Shown one piece after another: positions 1 through 9,365 of a stretch of DNA of 64,000 bases. Source of the DNA: Emticicia aquatilis (GTDB lineage Bacteria > Bacteroidota > Bacteroidia > Cytophagales > Spirosomataceae); contig NZ_BMKK01000009.1 in the NCBI RefSeq assembly GCF_014644295.1, positions 62,001 to 126,000 on the forward strand, written 5' to 3'. Every line of letters begins with the position of its first letter. Position 1 is the stretch's first letter. Made by a program: the position numbers and the translations under genes. Under the pieces are notes generated by a model. The model was not told the DNA's origin and did not search any database. It saw only the letters and a program-made list of their open reading frames with translations.

Positions 1-2
1 GT

Positions 3-239
3 TATCCAGAAAGTAGTGTTTTTGGTAAAAATTTCTACAAACAACTGGCCGTTGGTGGAGGCTTAGGGTTACGTCTTGACTTCACGTATGTCAAACTTCG
101 CCTCGACTTAGCGACACCATTCTGTAAGCCGTGGTTGCCCGAAGGCGAGCGTTGGGTGATTCAAGACATCAAACCATTTGATAAAGCATGGAGAAAACAA
201 AATCTGATTCTAAACATTGCCGTCGATTATCCATTCTGA
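3..239 (+). CDS. C-terminal end of an Omp85/BamA-type outer-membrane barrel protein (5' truncated)
   Basis: The window opens inside this gene; 78 residues and the stop are visible. The fragment contains a glycine-rich strand (VGGGLGLRLDF), the segment RLDLATPFCKP, and ends in NIAVDYPF. A terminal aromatic after alternating hydrophobic residues is the usual last strand of an outer-membrane barrel and a recognition signal for the BAM machinery. The pattern GxGLRLDFxxVxxRLDLAxP is typical of the bacterial surface antigen (D15/Omp85) barrel of BamA and TamA relatives. It converges on rpoZ and bamD across a shared hairpin. Which Omp85 member it is cannot be decided without the POTRA part. Confidence 0.7.
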   Translation, partial: YPESSVFGKNFYKQLAVGGGLGLRLDFTYVKLRLDLATPFCKPWLPEGERWVIQDIKPFDKAWRKQNLILNIAVDYPF

Positions 240-251
240 CATAAACCAAAA

Positions 252-285
252 AAGGAAGACTCCACTTTGGGGTGAAGTCTTCCTT
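252..285 (-). terminator. Hairpin terminator between convergent genes
   Basis: Ten perfect pairs (AAGGAAGACT with AGTCTTCCTT) plus inner pairs around a short loop. Read on the minus strand, the stem is followed by TTTTTTGG, a good intrinsic terminator for rpoZ. The plus-strand side lacks a comparable T run. Confidence 0.75.
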
Positions 286-307
286 AAAAAGTTCTTTCTG
301 TAAAAAA

Positions 308-613
308 TTACTCAGCGTCTTTCCAACGGTATTCAACTTTATCTTCAATAAATTCTTCCAATGCTACTGAAGTTGGCTTTGGTTGACGCTCATAGAATCT
401 TGAGATTTCGATTTGCTCACGGTTCTCAAAAATTTCTTCTAAGTTGTCGATATTTGAAGCAAATTCACCCAATTTTTGAGTCAATTCTTCTTTGGTTTTC
501 ACAGCCACTTGTCTGGCACGTTGTGATGCAATATAAACCGACTCATAGACATTACCAGTTTTAGCGGCTAATTTATCTACGTCTCTTGCAATGATTGAAG
601 GATTTACTGCCAT
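308..613 (-). CDS. rpoZ: DNA-directed RNA polymerase omega subunit
   Basis: A 101-residue protein matching the Bacteroidota form of omega, which helps assemble and stabilise the beta' subunit of RNA polymerase. The N-terminal segment NPSIIARDVDKLAAKTGN, followed by YESVYIASQRARQV, corresponds to the conserved omega helices (the RARQ motif). The acidic C-terminus (FIEDKVEYRWKDAE) is the usual phylum-specific tail. I start at the ATG at 613: the reading frame extends to a TTG at 640, but that adds a lysine-rich stretch with no family counterpart. It lies downstream of bamD, a common arrangement in this phylum, and is followed by a strong terminator. Confidence 0.9.
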   Translation of the reverse strand: MAVNPSIIARDVDKLAAKTGNVYESVYIASQRARQVAVKTKEELTQKLGEFASNIDNLEEIFENREQIEISRFYERQPKPTSVALEEFIEDKVEYRWKDAE

Positions 614-720
614 ATTTTTATTTTTGTCCCCTACTTTCAAAGGAACTTTATTTTAAGTTTACTTATAATCTATTTTAACTATTATACTTTTTGATACTAA
701 CCACCCGAATAAGTAATAAA

Positions 721-1653
721 TCAAGGATTACTTTTTCCTGCTTTATCATCTTTTTTAGCTGCGGCATCTTCTTTTTCTTTGGCAACTCTTGCAGCTTCTT
801 TGGCTTTCAATTCTTTTACTTCTTGTTCGTATTTTACGGCTTTTTCTAACCCTTTAGTAGCACCGTCATATACTTTTTCAGCTTGTTTTATATATTTACT
901 TTTCGGAAATTTATCAATGAAATCTTCATAGAATTTCAAAGCATCTGTATAGCGTTCCCTTTGTTTATTTTCAAAACTAACCGCTGCCAAATCATACTGT
1001 GACTGCACTTTCAGGAATGATAACTCTTCGATAAACTCCGAATCTGGAAAATCTTTTTGGAAATTATCAATCGCCACAACCGCTGCTTTAAAATTAGCAA
1101 TCGTTACACCACTTGTTTTATAATAAAGTTTAGCCTTTTCGTAAGCTTTTTCTTCCAAACGATGTCTTAACTCCTTCAAGTTTTGGTTACAACTTTCAGC
1201 ATACTTACTTTCAGGAAACGAGTTAATGAAAGTCTGTAAAGCATCAATAGCTGTAAGCGTACTTGACTGGTCAAGATTAAAGTTTGGAGAGTCTTTGTAC
1301 ATCGAGTTGGCGTACATATAAAATGCCTCTTCTGCCATTGGGCTATTGGCATAAGTTGCATAAAAACTCTTAAACAAATAAGCACTCATGCTGTATTGTT
1401 TTTGCTGATACTGAGCATAAGCATTATAAAACTGAGCATTTTCGGCGAGAGAGTCACCTTTCAACAATGGAATGATTTCTTCAAAAAGTATGCCTGCTTT
1501 GTAGTAGTCACCTTTTTTATAATAATCATTAGCAGCTTTATATTTCTCATCAGTAGTACCTTTCTTTTGAAGCTTCATAAACTTACTTGAACAAGCCGAA
1601 AGCATCAAAATACTAACAAATAACAGGGCGATATGTGGTCTTTTTAAAAACAT
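721..1653 (-). CDS. bamD: Outer-membrane assembly lipoprotein BamD
   Basis: 310 residues. The signal peptide ends in a lipobox (LSAC, Cys21), so this is a lipoprotein. The mature part is helical with tetratricopeptide-like repeats (KAANDYYKKGDYYKAGILFEE, AENAQFYNAYAQYQ, ALKFYEDFIDKFPKS), as in BamD/YfiO, the BAM-complex lipoprotein needed for folding beta-barrel proteins. The C-terminus is lysine- and alanine-rich and probably disordered. On the minus strand a TATCTTTG box at 1666-1659 lies six bases before the ATG and matches the Bacteroidota -7 element, so the message may have almost no leader. An Omp85 barrel gene, a functional partner family, ends at the left edge of the window. Confidence 0.88.
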   Translation of the reverse strand: MFLKRPHIALLFVSILMLSACSSKFMKLQKKGTTDEKYKAANDYYKKGDYYKAGILFEEIIPLLKGDSLAENAQFYNAYAQYQQKQYSMSAYLFKSFYATYANSPMAEEAFYMYANSMYKDSPNFNLDQSSTLTAIDALQTFINSFPESKYAESCNQNLKELRHRLEEKAYEKAKLYYKTSGVTIANFKAAVVAIDNFQKDFPDSEFIEELSFLKVQSQYDLAAVSFENKQRERYTDALKFYEDFIDKFPKSKYIKQAEKVYDGATKGLEKAVKYEQEVKELKAKEAARVAKEKEDAAAKKDDKAGKSNP

Positions 1654-1789
1654 GGGTGCAAAGATAATAAAAATGCTACGTTTTTGTAACGAATTTTATA
1701 GCTTAATTATTTCTAATGATTAAAATATAAGTGGTTTATGGTCTGAAACGGCTCAAATCTAAGATATTTGAAATAAGCGAGTTAGAGAA

Positions 1790-2569
1790 TTAGGCTTGCT
1801 CAACCGATACTTTCATATCATTGAGGTAAATATTACCAAATTGTGTGGCAAATGCTACGTCACTGGCATCACGTCCGTAGGCCAATACGACCCTATTCCC
1901 TTTGGGTTGAGCTTGTGTAGCATCGAATGTAAACCATTGGTTTTCGAGATATACTTCAAACCATGCGTGCAAGTCCATGGGGTTAAGTTCATACAAATAT
2001 CCCACTACCATACGAGCAGGTACATTGATGGCTCGACAAAGTGCAATGCAGAGATGAGAAAAATCTCGGCAAACCCCAATTCGACTCAAATTAATATCGC
2101 AAGCTGATGATGAAGATGAACTATAACCATATTCGTAAACTACATTATTTCGTACCCACTGGCATATTGCATCGATTTTCTCATAGCCTGTTCGATAGGC
2201 TTGTGTGATTTCGTCGGCCATATACAAAAACCTGTCTGACTCACAATATCTACTTGGTAATAAATAAATTAAGCTATAATCGGGAAGTTGCTCAATCGAA
2301 ACTGCTTGAGCAGCAAAATTAACATCAATTGTTTCTGAAGTTTCAACAAGTGCAGAAGCTTGAATCTTAAAATTACCTATCGGACTCAATAATCTTTGGC
2401 AAAGATTACCATAAATATCTTGATACTCAGTAAAATTTGTGAATGGAAAAAGCGAAAATTGTTCGTCTAAAACCTGTTGAGCAGCCCCACTTTGCGGGCG
2501 AAGCATCATCACTAAAGGGACATTATCGGGACAATCGTAATCAAGCTGGCAAGATACTTTTAATTTCAT
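1790..2569 (-). CDS. Transglutaminase-like cysteine protease family protein
   Basis: 259 residues with no signal peptide, so probably cytoplasmic. The N-terminal half (about 1-110) resembles the beta-rich domain that precedes the transglutaminase core in bacterial proteins of this type. The core carries the full papain-like triad: Cys167 in GVCRDFSHL, His201 in MDLHAWFEV and Asp216 in FTFDAT. The family includes proteases and amidases, and the substrate cannot be predicted here. A serine run (five residues, about 151-155) lies just before the catalytic loop. It stands alone between bamD and a 500-base intergenic region. Confidence 0.8.
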   Translation of the reverse strand: MKLKVSCQLDYDCPDNVPLVMMLRPQSGAAQQVLDEQFSLFPFTNFTEYQDIYGNLCQRLLSPIGNFKIQASALVETSETIDVNFAAQAVSIEQLPDYSLIYLLPSRYCESDRFLYMADEITQAYRTGYEKIDAICQWVRNNVVYEYGYSSSSSSACDINLSRIGVCRDFSHLCIALCRAINVPARMVVGYLYELNPMDLHAWFEVYLENQWFTFDATQAQPKGNRVVLAYGRDASDVAFATQFGNIYLNDMKVSVEQA

Positions 2570-3070
2570 TGGGGGCTATTTTTGATAAAGATAGTGGAAT
2601 TATTCAGAAGAAGAAATCCTTTTATCCATTACCTCAAAAATACATTAGAAATATACATTTTAATGTTAAATTATTATTAATTCCTAAGATTTTAGAATAT
2701 TCTGACACGTACTACAAACTCCTTTCAACGACCTAACAACTTTCAAAAAATAATTCTTCCTTAAAATACTAACGTTTAATTATTGTCGTTGTTTATTTAA
2801 GTGTAATTAAGAACCTTATCTGTTTGCTTACCACTTAGCAAAAAATAATTCTGCCAAAATAGACTTTAGGCAAATTCTTAATAGGTACTTCTTTCAATTT
2901 TAAGGTATTTTTAATACCACTTAATAACTTTATAATTTGAAGAAGTGTTACCTTTGCCTTAGCTTTTCACTGAAAATAAGTTAAACTGCGAAAATTATAA
3001 ACCTTTTTAGAATTACGTTTATTTTTATCGTGTTTTTAACTTGTTATCTTTAACTTTCCTAATAACGCAA
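2570..3070. other. AT-rich intergenic region upstream of the Kelch gene
   Basis: About 500 bases without a convincing gene. A TACCTTTG box at 2949-2956 fits the Bacteroidota -7 element (TAnnTTTG) and could serve the Kelch gene at 3071, but I see no TTTG at the expected -33 distance. A small hairpin (GGTATT-TTT-AATACC) lies at 2904-2918. Nothing else stands out. Confidence 0.4.
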
Positions 3071-4987
3071 ATGATTAACCTTAAAAGCTACGCTTTTACT
3101 GTATATCCCTGCATAAAAATTAAAAAAACCTTCCCCTTAATTATTCTTACGGTCATCTCTTTTAATTGTTTTTCTCAAAATCAATGGACTTGGATGTCAG
3201 GATATTTGGTAAGTGATGCAGCTTGGAATTACCCCCGTCCTCTACCCTCGCCTTTAAGCGTGCGAGGCACTCCGTGGACTTTAGGCAGTACCTTTAAACC
3301 TTCGGTTAGAGAACACGCTGCTGGAGGTATAGCCAATAATAATGAAATTTATGTTTATGGAGGGGCTTCTTTAGAGTCTGAATATTCTTCTGATTTTTGG
3401 GTATATGACGTTTCTCAACAAAAATGGGCATTTATTTCTGATTTAGGTTCTCAAGCTATAGCTGACTCTATTGGAAAAGAAAGCACAATTGCACATCCTG
3501 GAGGAAGAAACAGGACGGCTTCTACGGTTGATAAAAATGGAAATATTTGGTTATTTGGTGGGCTTTATTACGATAGAAATATGTCTGATTCCTATGCAAA
3601 GTCAGACTTATGGAAATATAATCCAAAAACGAAAAAATTCACTTATTTTGATGAGCATGGAGGTTCTCCAGATAAGCCAAGTCCCAGATATAGGGCCAGA
3701 GCTTGGTTTGATGATAACAATAATATGTGGTTATATGGTGGTGCGATTGATTCTCCAAGCGGTTCGCTCTCGTATAATGATTTATGGATGTTTAATACCA
3801 CAACTAAAAGTTGGTTTTTTATAAGTGGTAACAAAAATGCCTCATATTGTAAGAATTGTCTCAATGGCGTATATCCAACAACTCCAGGCACTGGTGGGAC
3901 ACAGTATTTTCCACGTGCGAGGTCTGATTATGGATATTGGAAAGACAACTCTGGGAATGTATGGATTTATGGTGGTTATGCCGAATCTCATGGCTCAGAT
4001 GAATATGGTGACCTTTGGAAGTTTAATCCTACCACAAAAGTATGGACACTCATTTCGGGAAATGACACTTTAAACCCGCCTAAAACTGCAACTAACCCAG
4101 GTTCAAGAAATGCTCCTTATTGTTGGGTAGGTAATGACAACAAACTATACATGACTGGCGGGCAAAGACAATACTGGTATTTTTTAAGAGATACTTGGCG
4201 AGTAAACCCCACAAACGGTAGTTGGGAAGTTGTCAAAATAGATACATTAACTAACGAAGCTCCTATTTCGGCAGGCCTTAAAATCGAAAATTCTACTAAT
4301 ATGCCAGGGTCTTCAGTTAACACCCTCAATCACCTCACTACTGGCTCACATACTTATATGTTTAGCGGATATGGTATGGGGTCGAATAACCTTTTGGGCT
4401 TTACAGGAGCCATGTGGCGATATTCTTTAGATGGCTATAATCCCAATTTAATACCAATCGCCAATTCAGACTCTCTTGTTTTACCTTACCGAGATTCTAT
4501 TGCCTGTAATATAAAAGCAAATGACTTACCCAAAGGCTCATTTAATAATGCCACATTTGATATTGATATAAACCTTGCGGGAATCCAGAAGAGTCTTAGT
4601 ACTACCAGTGGTACATTTACGGTTGACAGTACTGGAACTGTTTGGTTTAAACCAACAACCACCAACTTTGTGGGAACTGTTTTATTGAGTTATACTTACC
4701 AAAATTCGGCTAAGTATGTTTCAAACACGGCACAGCTCAAGCTAATTGTCTATAAATGTGCCACGACCCAATTAACTCTTGCGTCACCCTCTAACGATAT
4801 TACGAACGGAGTCTATCAATACAATAATAATGAATCTGCCAAACTTATTAATAAAATAAATCCTGTCGGTGAAAATACAGTGACAGTTAAAGTAAATGCC
4901 GCCACATCAATTGTATTTCTACCTGGTATGACAGTCAATACTAATAATGGTTCAACCTTTGAAGCCAAGATATCTGGCTGCAATTAA
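3071..4987 (+). CDS. Secreted Kelch-repeat protein with C-terminal coathanger-stack-like domain
   Basis: About 638 residues. A hydrophobic export signal ends near CFSQ and is followed by NQWTWMSG, the typical opening of Bacteroidota Kelch/galactose-oxidase-like proteins. Six Kelch blades are visible, each with a paired-glycine strand and a following W (IYVYGG, IWLFGG, MWLYGG, VWIYGG, LYMTGG, YMFSGY). After the propeller, about 480-570 looks like a cadherin- or Ig-like domain. The last 50 residues (INPVGENTVTVKV ... FLPGMTVNTNNGSTFEAKISGC) resemble the 3-coathanger stack found at the end of many secreted Bacteroidota proteins. I start at the ATG at 3071; an upstream in-frame TTG at 3041 adds ten residues. 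No copper-ligand set of galactose oxidase is apparent, so I call it a binding propeller. A leucine-rich-repeat lipoprotein gene follows after 11 bases. Confidence 0.75.
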   Translation: MINLKSYAFTVYPCIKIKKTFPLIILTVISFNCFSQNQWTWMSGYLVSDAAWNYPRPLPSPLSVRGTPWTLGSTFKPSVREHAAGGIANNNEIYVYGGASLESEYSSDFWVYDVSQQKWAFISDLGSQAIADSIGKESTIAHPGGRNRTASTVDKNGNIWLFGGLYYDRNMSDSYAKSDLWKYNPKTKKFTYFDEHGGSPDKPSPRYRARAWFDDNNNMWLYGGAIDSPSGSLSYNDLWMFNTTTKSWFFISGNKNASYCKNCLNGVYPTTPGTGGTQYFPRARSDYGYWKDNSGNVWIYGGYAESHGSDEYGDLWKFNPTTKVWTLISGNDTLNPPKTATNPGSRNAPYCWVGNDNKLYMTGGQRQYWYFLRDTWRVNPTNGSWEVVKIDTLTNEAPISAGLKIENSTNMPGSSVNTLNHLTTGSHTYMFSGYGMGSNNLLGFTGAMWRYSLDGYNPNLIPIANSDSLVLPYRDSIACNIKANDLPKGSFNNATFDIDINLAGIQKSLSTTSGTFTVDSTGTVWFKPTTTNFVGTVLLSYTYQNSAKYVSNTAQLKLIVYKCATTQLTLASPSNDITNGVYQYNNNESAKLINKINPVGENTVTVKVNAATSIVFLPGMTVNTNNGSTFEAKISGCN

Positions 4988-4998
4988 AATATAAAAAG

Positions 4999-5817
4999 AT
5001 GAAAAAAAATTTTTACTCTTGTTTAGTAGCTGGTGTGTTTGTAGTAGCTTGCAGCTCTCGAACCATAGAAATCGACCCAAATATTATTCTTATTCAAGAT
5101 AGTAATTTTGAAAAAGCCTTAATTGCAGAAAAAATTGACTCTGACAGCACTATTAATGGTCAAATAAAAAGGTCTGATGCCGAAGACGTTAAAGTTTTGA
5201 GCGTTCCGAACTTACAAATAAAATCATTGAGTGGTATTGAAGGCTTTAAATCCCTTACTTATTTAGATTGTTCGTTAAATCAGCTAACAAATCTTGATGT
5301 AAGTCAGAATACTGCTTTGGAATCGTTAGATTGTTCATCAAATCTTCTTACTAATATTGATTTAAGCAAAAATCTCAATTTGGCGGCATTTAATTGTGTT
5401 AATAATCAATTAAAAGATTTATCCATTCCGAGTAAGCAGTTATATGCCCTAAATGCCAATAATAACTTATTGGTGACGGTATCAGTTGATGCGGCTACAA
5501 GACTTTCATTGCTTTATTTATCAAATAATCAAATCAAAAGCATTAGCCTAATCAATAATCAAGCTCTTGCTGAGTTGAAATGCAACAGCAATAAACTCAC
5601 AACAATTGATTTGAGTAAAAACACTAAGCTACGTTATTTAGATGTATCGAACAATTCATTATCAACGCTTGACTTATGTAATAATACCGAAATTCTCAAA
5701 CTCATTTGTTCGTCGAATAATATCGCAAAAATTACTATTCCGAAAAAAATACAACCAATGTTTGTAAATAACACGGCATTAATTGATAGTAAAACTTCTT
5801 ATTCGACTTGTGATTGA
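4999..5817 (+). CDS. Leucine-rich-repeat lipoprotein
   Basis: 272 residues. Lipobox VVAC with Cys18. The mature protein starts with a region found in related cell-surface proteins (DSNFEKALIAEKIDSDSTINGQI), then about eight 20-22-residue leucine-rich repeats of the form LxxLDCSxNxLTxLDLSxN. The repeats include LTYLDCSLNQLTNLDVSQN and LRYLDVSNNSLSTLDLCNN. Such proteins are usually surface-exposed binding proteins. The gene lies 11 bases after the Kelch gene, so both are probably co-transcribed; a shared surface role is inference. No catalytic motif is visible. Confidence 0.8.
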   Translation: MKKNFYSCLVAGVFVVACSSRTIEIDPNIILIQDSNFEKALIAEKIDSDSTINGQIKRSDAEDVKVLSVPNLQIKSLSGIEGFKSLTYLDCSLNQLTNLDVSQNTALESLDCSSNLLTNIDLSKNLNLAAFNCVNNQLKDLSIPSKQLYALNANNNLLVTVSVDAATRLSLLYLSNNQIKSISLINNQALAELKCNSNKLTTIDLSKNTKLRYLDVSNNSLSTLDLCNNTEILKLICSSNNIAKITIPKKIQPMFVNNTALIDSKTSYSTCD

Positions 5818-5953
5818 GATTTAACCTAATCTTTCATTAAATTAGCATTAGAATTGGCTCTTTTTGTGAGGTTATATCGTTAAATTATTGTTAAATACTT
5901 GAATTTTACGCCATTTTTGACTTATTTCGCAGAACACATTTTGTTGTCGAGCG

Positions 5954-8248
5954 ATGGAAGAAAGCATAAAAAATACCCCCAATGACAAAGGCTCGAAAAG
6001 TAGCCTTTTTTCTTTTTTAAATGGATTAGTCCCAAGTAATAAAGCCAACGAATCGAAAGGCATTGCAGAAGATTCTAAAATCAACCGCTATGCTGATAGC
6101 ATTGAACAGTCGAATTACCTGAGTCGTGATTTAAGTTGGCTCAAATTCAACGAGCGAGTTCTTGACCAAACTCGTGAAAAAGACCTTAATCTATTTGAAA
6201 GATTGAAGTTTTTGGCCATTACAGCGTCTAATCTTGATGAGTTCTTCACGGTTCGTTTGGGCAGTCTTTACAATTATCTTGACTTCAATAAAGAGCGTAT
6301 CGACTATTCTGGTTTGCGTGAAATTCCTTTCCGGAAAGCTCTCATGCTCTCGGTTAAGCAATTTTGTCAGGAACAAGATAGAATTTTTAAGGAAGAACTC
6401 ACTCCGCTTTTTTCTGATTATAAGTTTAAAATCGTAAAAATCAGCGAGCTTTCTCCTGCCGAGTTAGAAGAAACCATTGCGTACTTCGATAATACTGTTT
6501 ATCCGATGCTTACGCCAATGCTTTTCGACCACACCCATGCTTTCCCTGTTTTGATTGCTAAAACGTTGATTTTTGGGGTCGTAACTGATGCTAATCGTTC
6601 AACACTCTTTCCCGACGATAGCGAAAACAAAAAACTTTCATTTGTTCAGATTCCAGGAAATCTCCCAAGATTTTTTACGATTGAGCGTGGAGAAGAAATT
6701 TTGTTTTTACCAATCGAAGAAATCGTTCGACACGAAATAAAGAAACTATATCGAAACATAGAAATTCAATCGGTTAATCTGTTTCGCATCGTAAGGAATG
6801 GAGATTTTACCCTCGAAGAATCTGATGATATTGAAGCAGACTTCGTGGACGAAATCAAGCAAAAAATTAAAAGTCGCCGTTTAGGACGAGTGGTTCACAT
6901 GGAAATTGAACCCAATCCAAATGAGTGGATGCTTACGATGCTCCAAAAGCGTTTCGAGATTGACAAATACAATATCTTTTTTGATGAGTACCTTATAGAT
7001 TATACTTGTTTATGGCAAATTATTCGTCATCCAGAGTTTCAAGAAGATATTAAACCAGTGCATCCGCCAATCGTTCATCCGAGATTGCGAGATAAAAACG
7101 CTGATATTTTTGAGGTAATTCGTGAAAAAGACTTATTGTTGCATCATCCATACAACAATTTTGAGCCAGTTTTACAACTTATCGAAAAAGCTGCCGAAGA
7201 CCCAGATGTTTTGGCTATTAAACTTACCATCTATCGTTTGGCTAAAAAATCTCGTGTAACACAAGCCCTTCTGAAAGCGGCTGAAAATGGCAAACACGTA
7301 TCGGTTTTGTTTGAAATTAAAGCTCGTTTCGACGAAGAAAACAATATCCGTGAAGCTGACCGACTTCAACGTGCGGGTTGCTTTGTGATTTATGGTATTG
7401 GTTGGTATAAAACCCATACCAAACTCATGTTGATTGTAAGAAAAGAAGGAAATAAAGTTACCCAATATGCTCACTTAGCGAGTGGAAATTACAATGAAGA
7501 TACGGCAAGACTTTATACAGATATTGGCTTGCTAACAAGTAATCCGACTTACACGAAGGATATTTCGGAGTTTTTCAATGTAATTACGGGTCATTCACAG
7601 CCTGCCGATTATCATAACTTAATTACGTCGCCTCGTGATATGCGTAATAAACTCATTGAGATGATTCGCAATGAGGCCACAAATGCTCAAAATGGCTTGC
7701 CAAGCGGTATTTGTATCAAGCTTAACTCACTCGAAGACCAACACGTAATTAACGAACTTTACAAGGCTTCTCAAGCAGGTGTAAAAATAAAATTGATTGT
7801 GAGAGGTATTTGTTGTTTACGCCCAGGTAGAAAAGGATTAAGCGAAAACATCACCGTACGCTCAATCGTTGGGCTTTTCCTCGAACACGCACGCATCTTC
7901 TATTTCCATAATAATAACCAAACAAAGCTCTATGGTGGCAGTGCTGATATTATGGTGAGAAGTTTTGATAAACGTATTGAGTCTCTATTTGAAATTGTTG
8001 ATGAAGATATAAAACGCCAAGTGATGCACATCTTAGACTATAATCTTCGAGATAATGTAAACGCTTATGAGCTTCAAGAAGATGGCACCTATAAGCGGGT
8101 AGTTTGCTCTCTTTCATCAGAAGAACAGCCTTTTGATATTCACCAACGCTTCTTTGAAGTAACAGGACAAGACAACGAACCAATCGTATTGTTCGATACC
8201 GAACCAAAAGTAGTTGAAGAAATAGAAACAAGCGAGGTTGAAAACTGA
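5954..8248 (+). CDS. ppk1: Polyphosphate kinase 1
   Basis: 764 residues; reversibly polymerises the gamma-phosphate of ATP into polyphosphate. The N-terminal domain shows YLSRDLSWLKFNERVLDQ and the ATP-contacting SNLDEFF (Asn93). The two phospholipase-D-like C-terminal domains carry the autophosphorylated histidine in THTKLMLIVRKE (His488) and a second active-site histidine in FLEHARIFYF (His645). The segment YAHLASGNYNEDTARLYTD is also diagnostic. About 50 extra residues precede the usual start and are polar and serine-rich. The gene is monocistronic and ends three bases before a strong bidirectional terminator. Confidence 0.96.
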   Translation: MEESIKNTPNDKGSKSSLFSFLNGLVPSNKANESKGIAEDSKINRYADSIEQSNYLSRDLSWLKFNERVLDQTREKDLNLFERLKFLAITASNLDEFFTVRLGSLYNYLDFNKERIDYSGLREIPFRKALMLSVKQFCQEQDRIFKEELTPLFSDYKFKIVKISELSPAELEETIAYFDNTVYPMLTPMLFDHTHAFPVLIAKTLIFGVVTDANRSTLFPDDSENKKLSFVQIPGNLPRFFTIERGEEILFLPIEEIVRHEIKKLYRNIEIQSVNLFRIVRNGDFTLEESDDIEADFVDEIKQKIKSRRLGRVVHMEIEPNPNEWMLTMLQKRFEIDKYNIFFDEYLIDYTCLWQIIRHPEFQEDIKPVHPPIVHPRLRDKNADIFEVIREKDLLLHHPYNNFEPVLQLIEKAAEDPDVLAIKLTIYRLAKKSRVTQALLKAAENGKHVSVLFEIKARFDEENNIREADRLQRAGCFVIYGIGWYKTHTKLMLIVRKEGNKVTQYAHLASGNYNEDTARLYTDIGLLTSNPTYTKDISEFFNVITGHSQPADYHNLITSPRDMRNKLIEMIRNEATNAQNGLPSGICIKLNSLEDQHVINELYKASQAGVKIKLIVRGICCLRPGRKGLSENITVRSIVGLFLEHARIFYFHNNNQTKLYGGSADIMVRSFDKRIESLFEIVDEDIKRQVMHILDYNLRDNVNAYELQEDGTYKRVVCSLSSEEQPFDIHQRFFEVTGQDNEPIVLFDTEPKVVEEIETSEVEN

Positions 8249-8250
8249 GT

Positions 8251-8288
8251 AAAAAAGGAGTTGGATTTCAGAATCCAACTCCTTTTTT
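8251..8288. terminator. Bidirectional terminator between ppk1 and the lacI-type gene
   Basis: A perfect 17-pair stem (AAAAAAGGAGTTGGATT with its complement) and a four-base loop TCAG. T runs on both strands allow termination in both directions. The right-hand T run overlaps the stop codon of the minus-strand regulator gene. Confidence 0.93.
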
Positions 8289-9297
8289 AATGCACAATTA
8301 GCTTCGTACCCATCACAATTTCTTGATACGGTGGCATTTCTTCGGATGGATTTTCGATGATATTTATCAGTAGTTCTGTTGCTTTTATACCCATATTGTA
8401 AGCAAATTGCTCGACTGAGGCCAACGGAGGATTATCTAAATAAAATGTCATAGGCAGATTGGCAAAACTTACGAACAGAATATCTTTGTTGGGTACAAGC
8501 CCCTTTTGCTTGCAAACTTGCATCGCATAAAGTGCCAAATAATCGTTGAAAGTCAGAATAGCTTCAGGAGGTTCTGGCAGAGCCAAGAGTTCCTCCATTT
8601 TTACCATTGTATCATCTTTCGATAAATCGGTTGATTTTATGTACTTAGGTGAGGTTTCAAGATTAAACTTTTTGATGGCAGTCAGATAGCCATTTAGGCG
8701 TTCATCGCACACTTCCAAATTCGATGGGCCATTTAAAAGAGCTATTCTCTTAACACCACTATTTATCAAATATTCAATTGCTTCAAAAGCACCATCGGTA
8801 ATACTACAACGCACTTTATTGGCCTCAAGATTGCGTGGCACACGGTCAAAGAAGACAAGTGGGGTTCCGAAATGCTCTACTTCTTTAAAATGGCTGTAAT
8901 TATTTGTTTCGGCAGCTACTGAGGCAATTACCCCATCTACTCGGCTGCTTAGAAACGATTTGAGAGCCTTTTCTTCTCTATCAAACTTATCTCTTGATTG
9001 GCTCACAACAACGTTATAACCTTTCTCCAAAGCTACATCTTCGATACCCGAAATAGCCATCGAAAAAAACTCTTCTTGCAAGTACGGAAGTAGAACACCA
9101 ATGGTGTATGTACGATTCTTTTTTAAGAAAATAGCAGCTGGATTTGGCACATAGTGCATTGTTTTTGCCAACTCCCATACTCGCTCTCGTGTACGAAGGC
9201 CAATTCGAGTGTTATTCTGTAAAGCCCTCGAAACCGTTGAAATGGAAACACCCAATTTTTGGGCTATTTCTTTGATGGTGGCTTGATGTCTTTGCAT
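8287..9297 (-). CDS. LacI-family transcriptional regulator
   Basis: 336 residues. The N-terminal helix-turn-helix (ATIKEIAQKLGVSISTVSRA, about 6-25) and hinge region (MHYVPNPAA) are typical of LacI/GalR proteins. Residues 62-336 form the periplasmic-binding-protein-like effector domain (TIGVLLPYLQEEFF, SRVDGVIAS, RIALLNGPSN). It lies at the left end of the mirror-image SusCD island. Five dyads resembling the LacI-family consensus operator are found in the window, all between the two susC genes or upstream of galK; I infer that this protein binds them. The effector is unknown. Galactose or a related sugar is a reasonable guess because galK is among the candidate targets. I see no such dyad in front of its own gene. 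Confidence 0.92.
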   Translation of the reverse strand: MQRHQATIKEIAQKLGVSISTVSRALQNNTRIGLRTRERVWELAKTMHYVPNPAAIFLKKNRTYTIGVLLPYLQEEFFSMAISGIEDVALEKGYNVVVSQSRDKFDREEKALKSFLSSRVDGVIASVAAETNNYSHFKEVEHFGTPLVFFDRVPRNLEANKVRCSITDGAFEAIEYLINSGVKRIALLNGPSNLEVCDERLNGYLTAIKKFNLETSPKYIKSTDLSKDDTMVKMEELLALPEPPEAILTFNDYLALYAMQVCKQKGLVPNKDILFVSFANLPMTFYLDNPPLASVEQFAYNMGIKATELLINIIENPSEEMPPYQEIVMGTKLIVH

Positions 9298-9365
9298 AAA
9301 AGCAAGTCGTTATAAATTTAGTTAGGGTTATAAATGTTAAAGGATTTAGCAGTTTTAAAGGAAAA

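Noticed and set aside
2443-2736. Plus-strand 97-codon frame across the start of the transglutaminase-like gene
   Set aside because: It lies antisense to a well-supported gene and its product has no recognisable domain or sensible start context.
3071-4987. Kelch protein as an active galactose oxidase
   Set aside because: The propeller repeats are clear, but I cannot see the copper-ligand Tyr/His arrangement.
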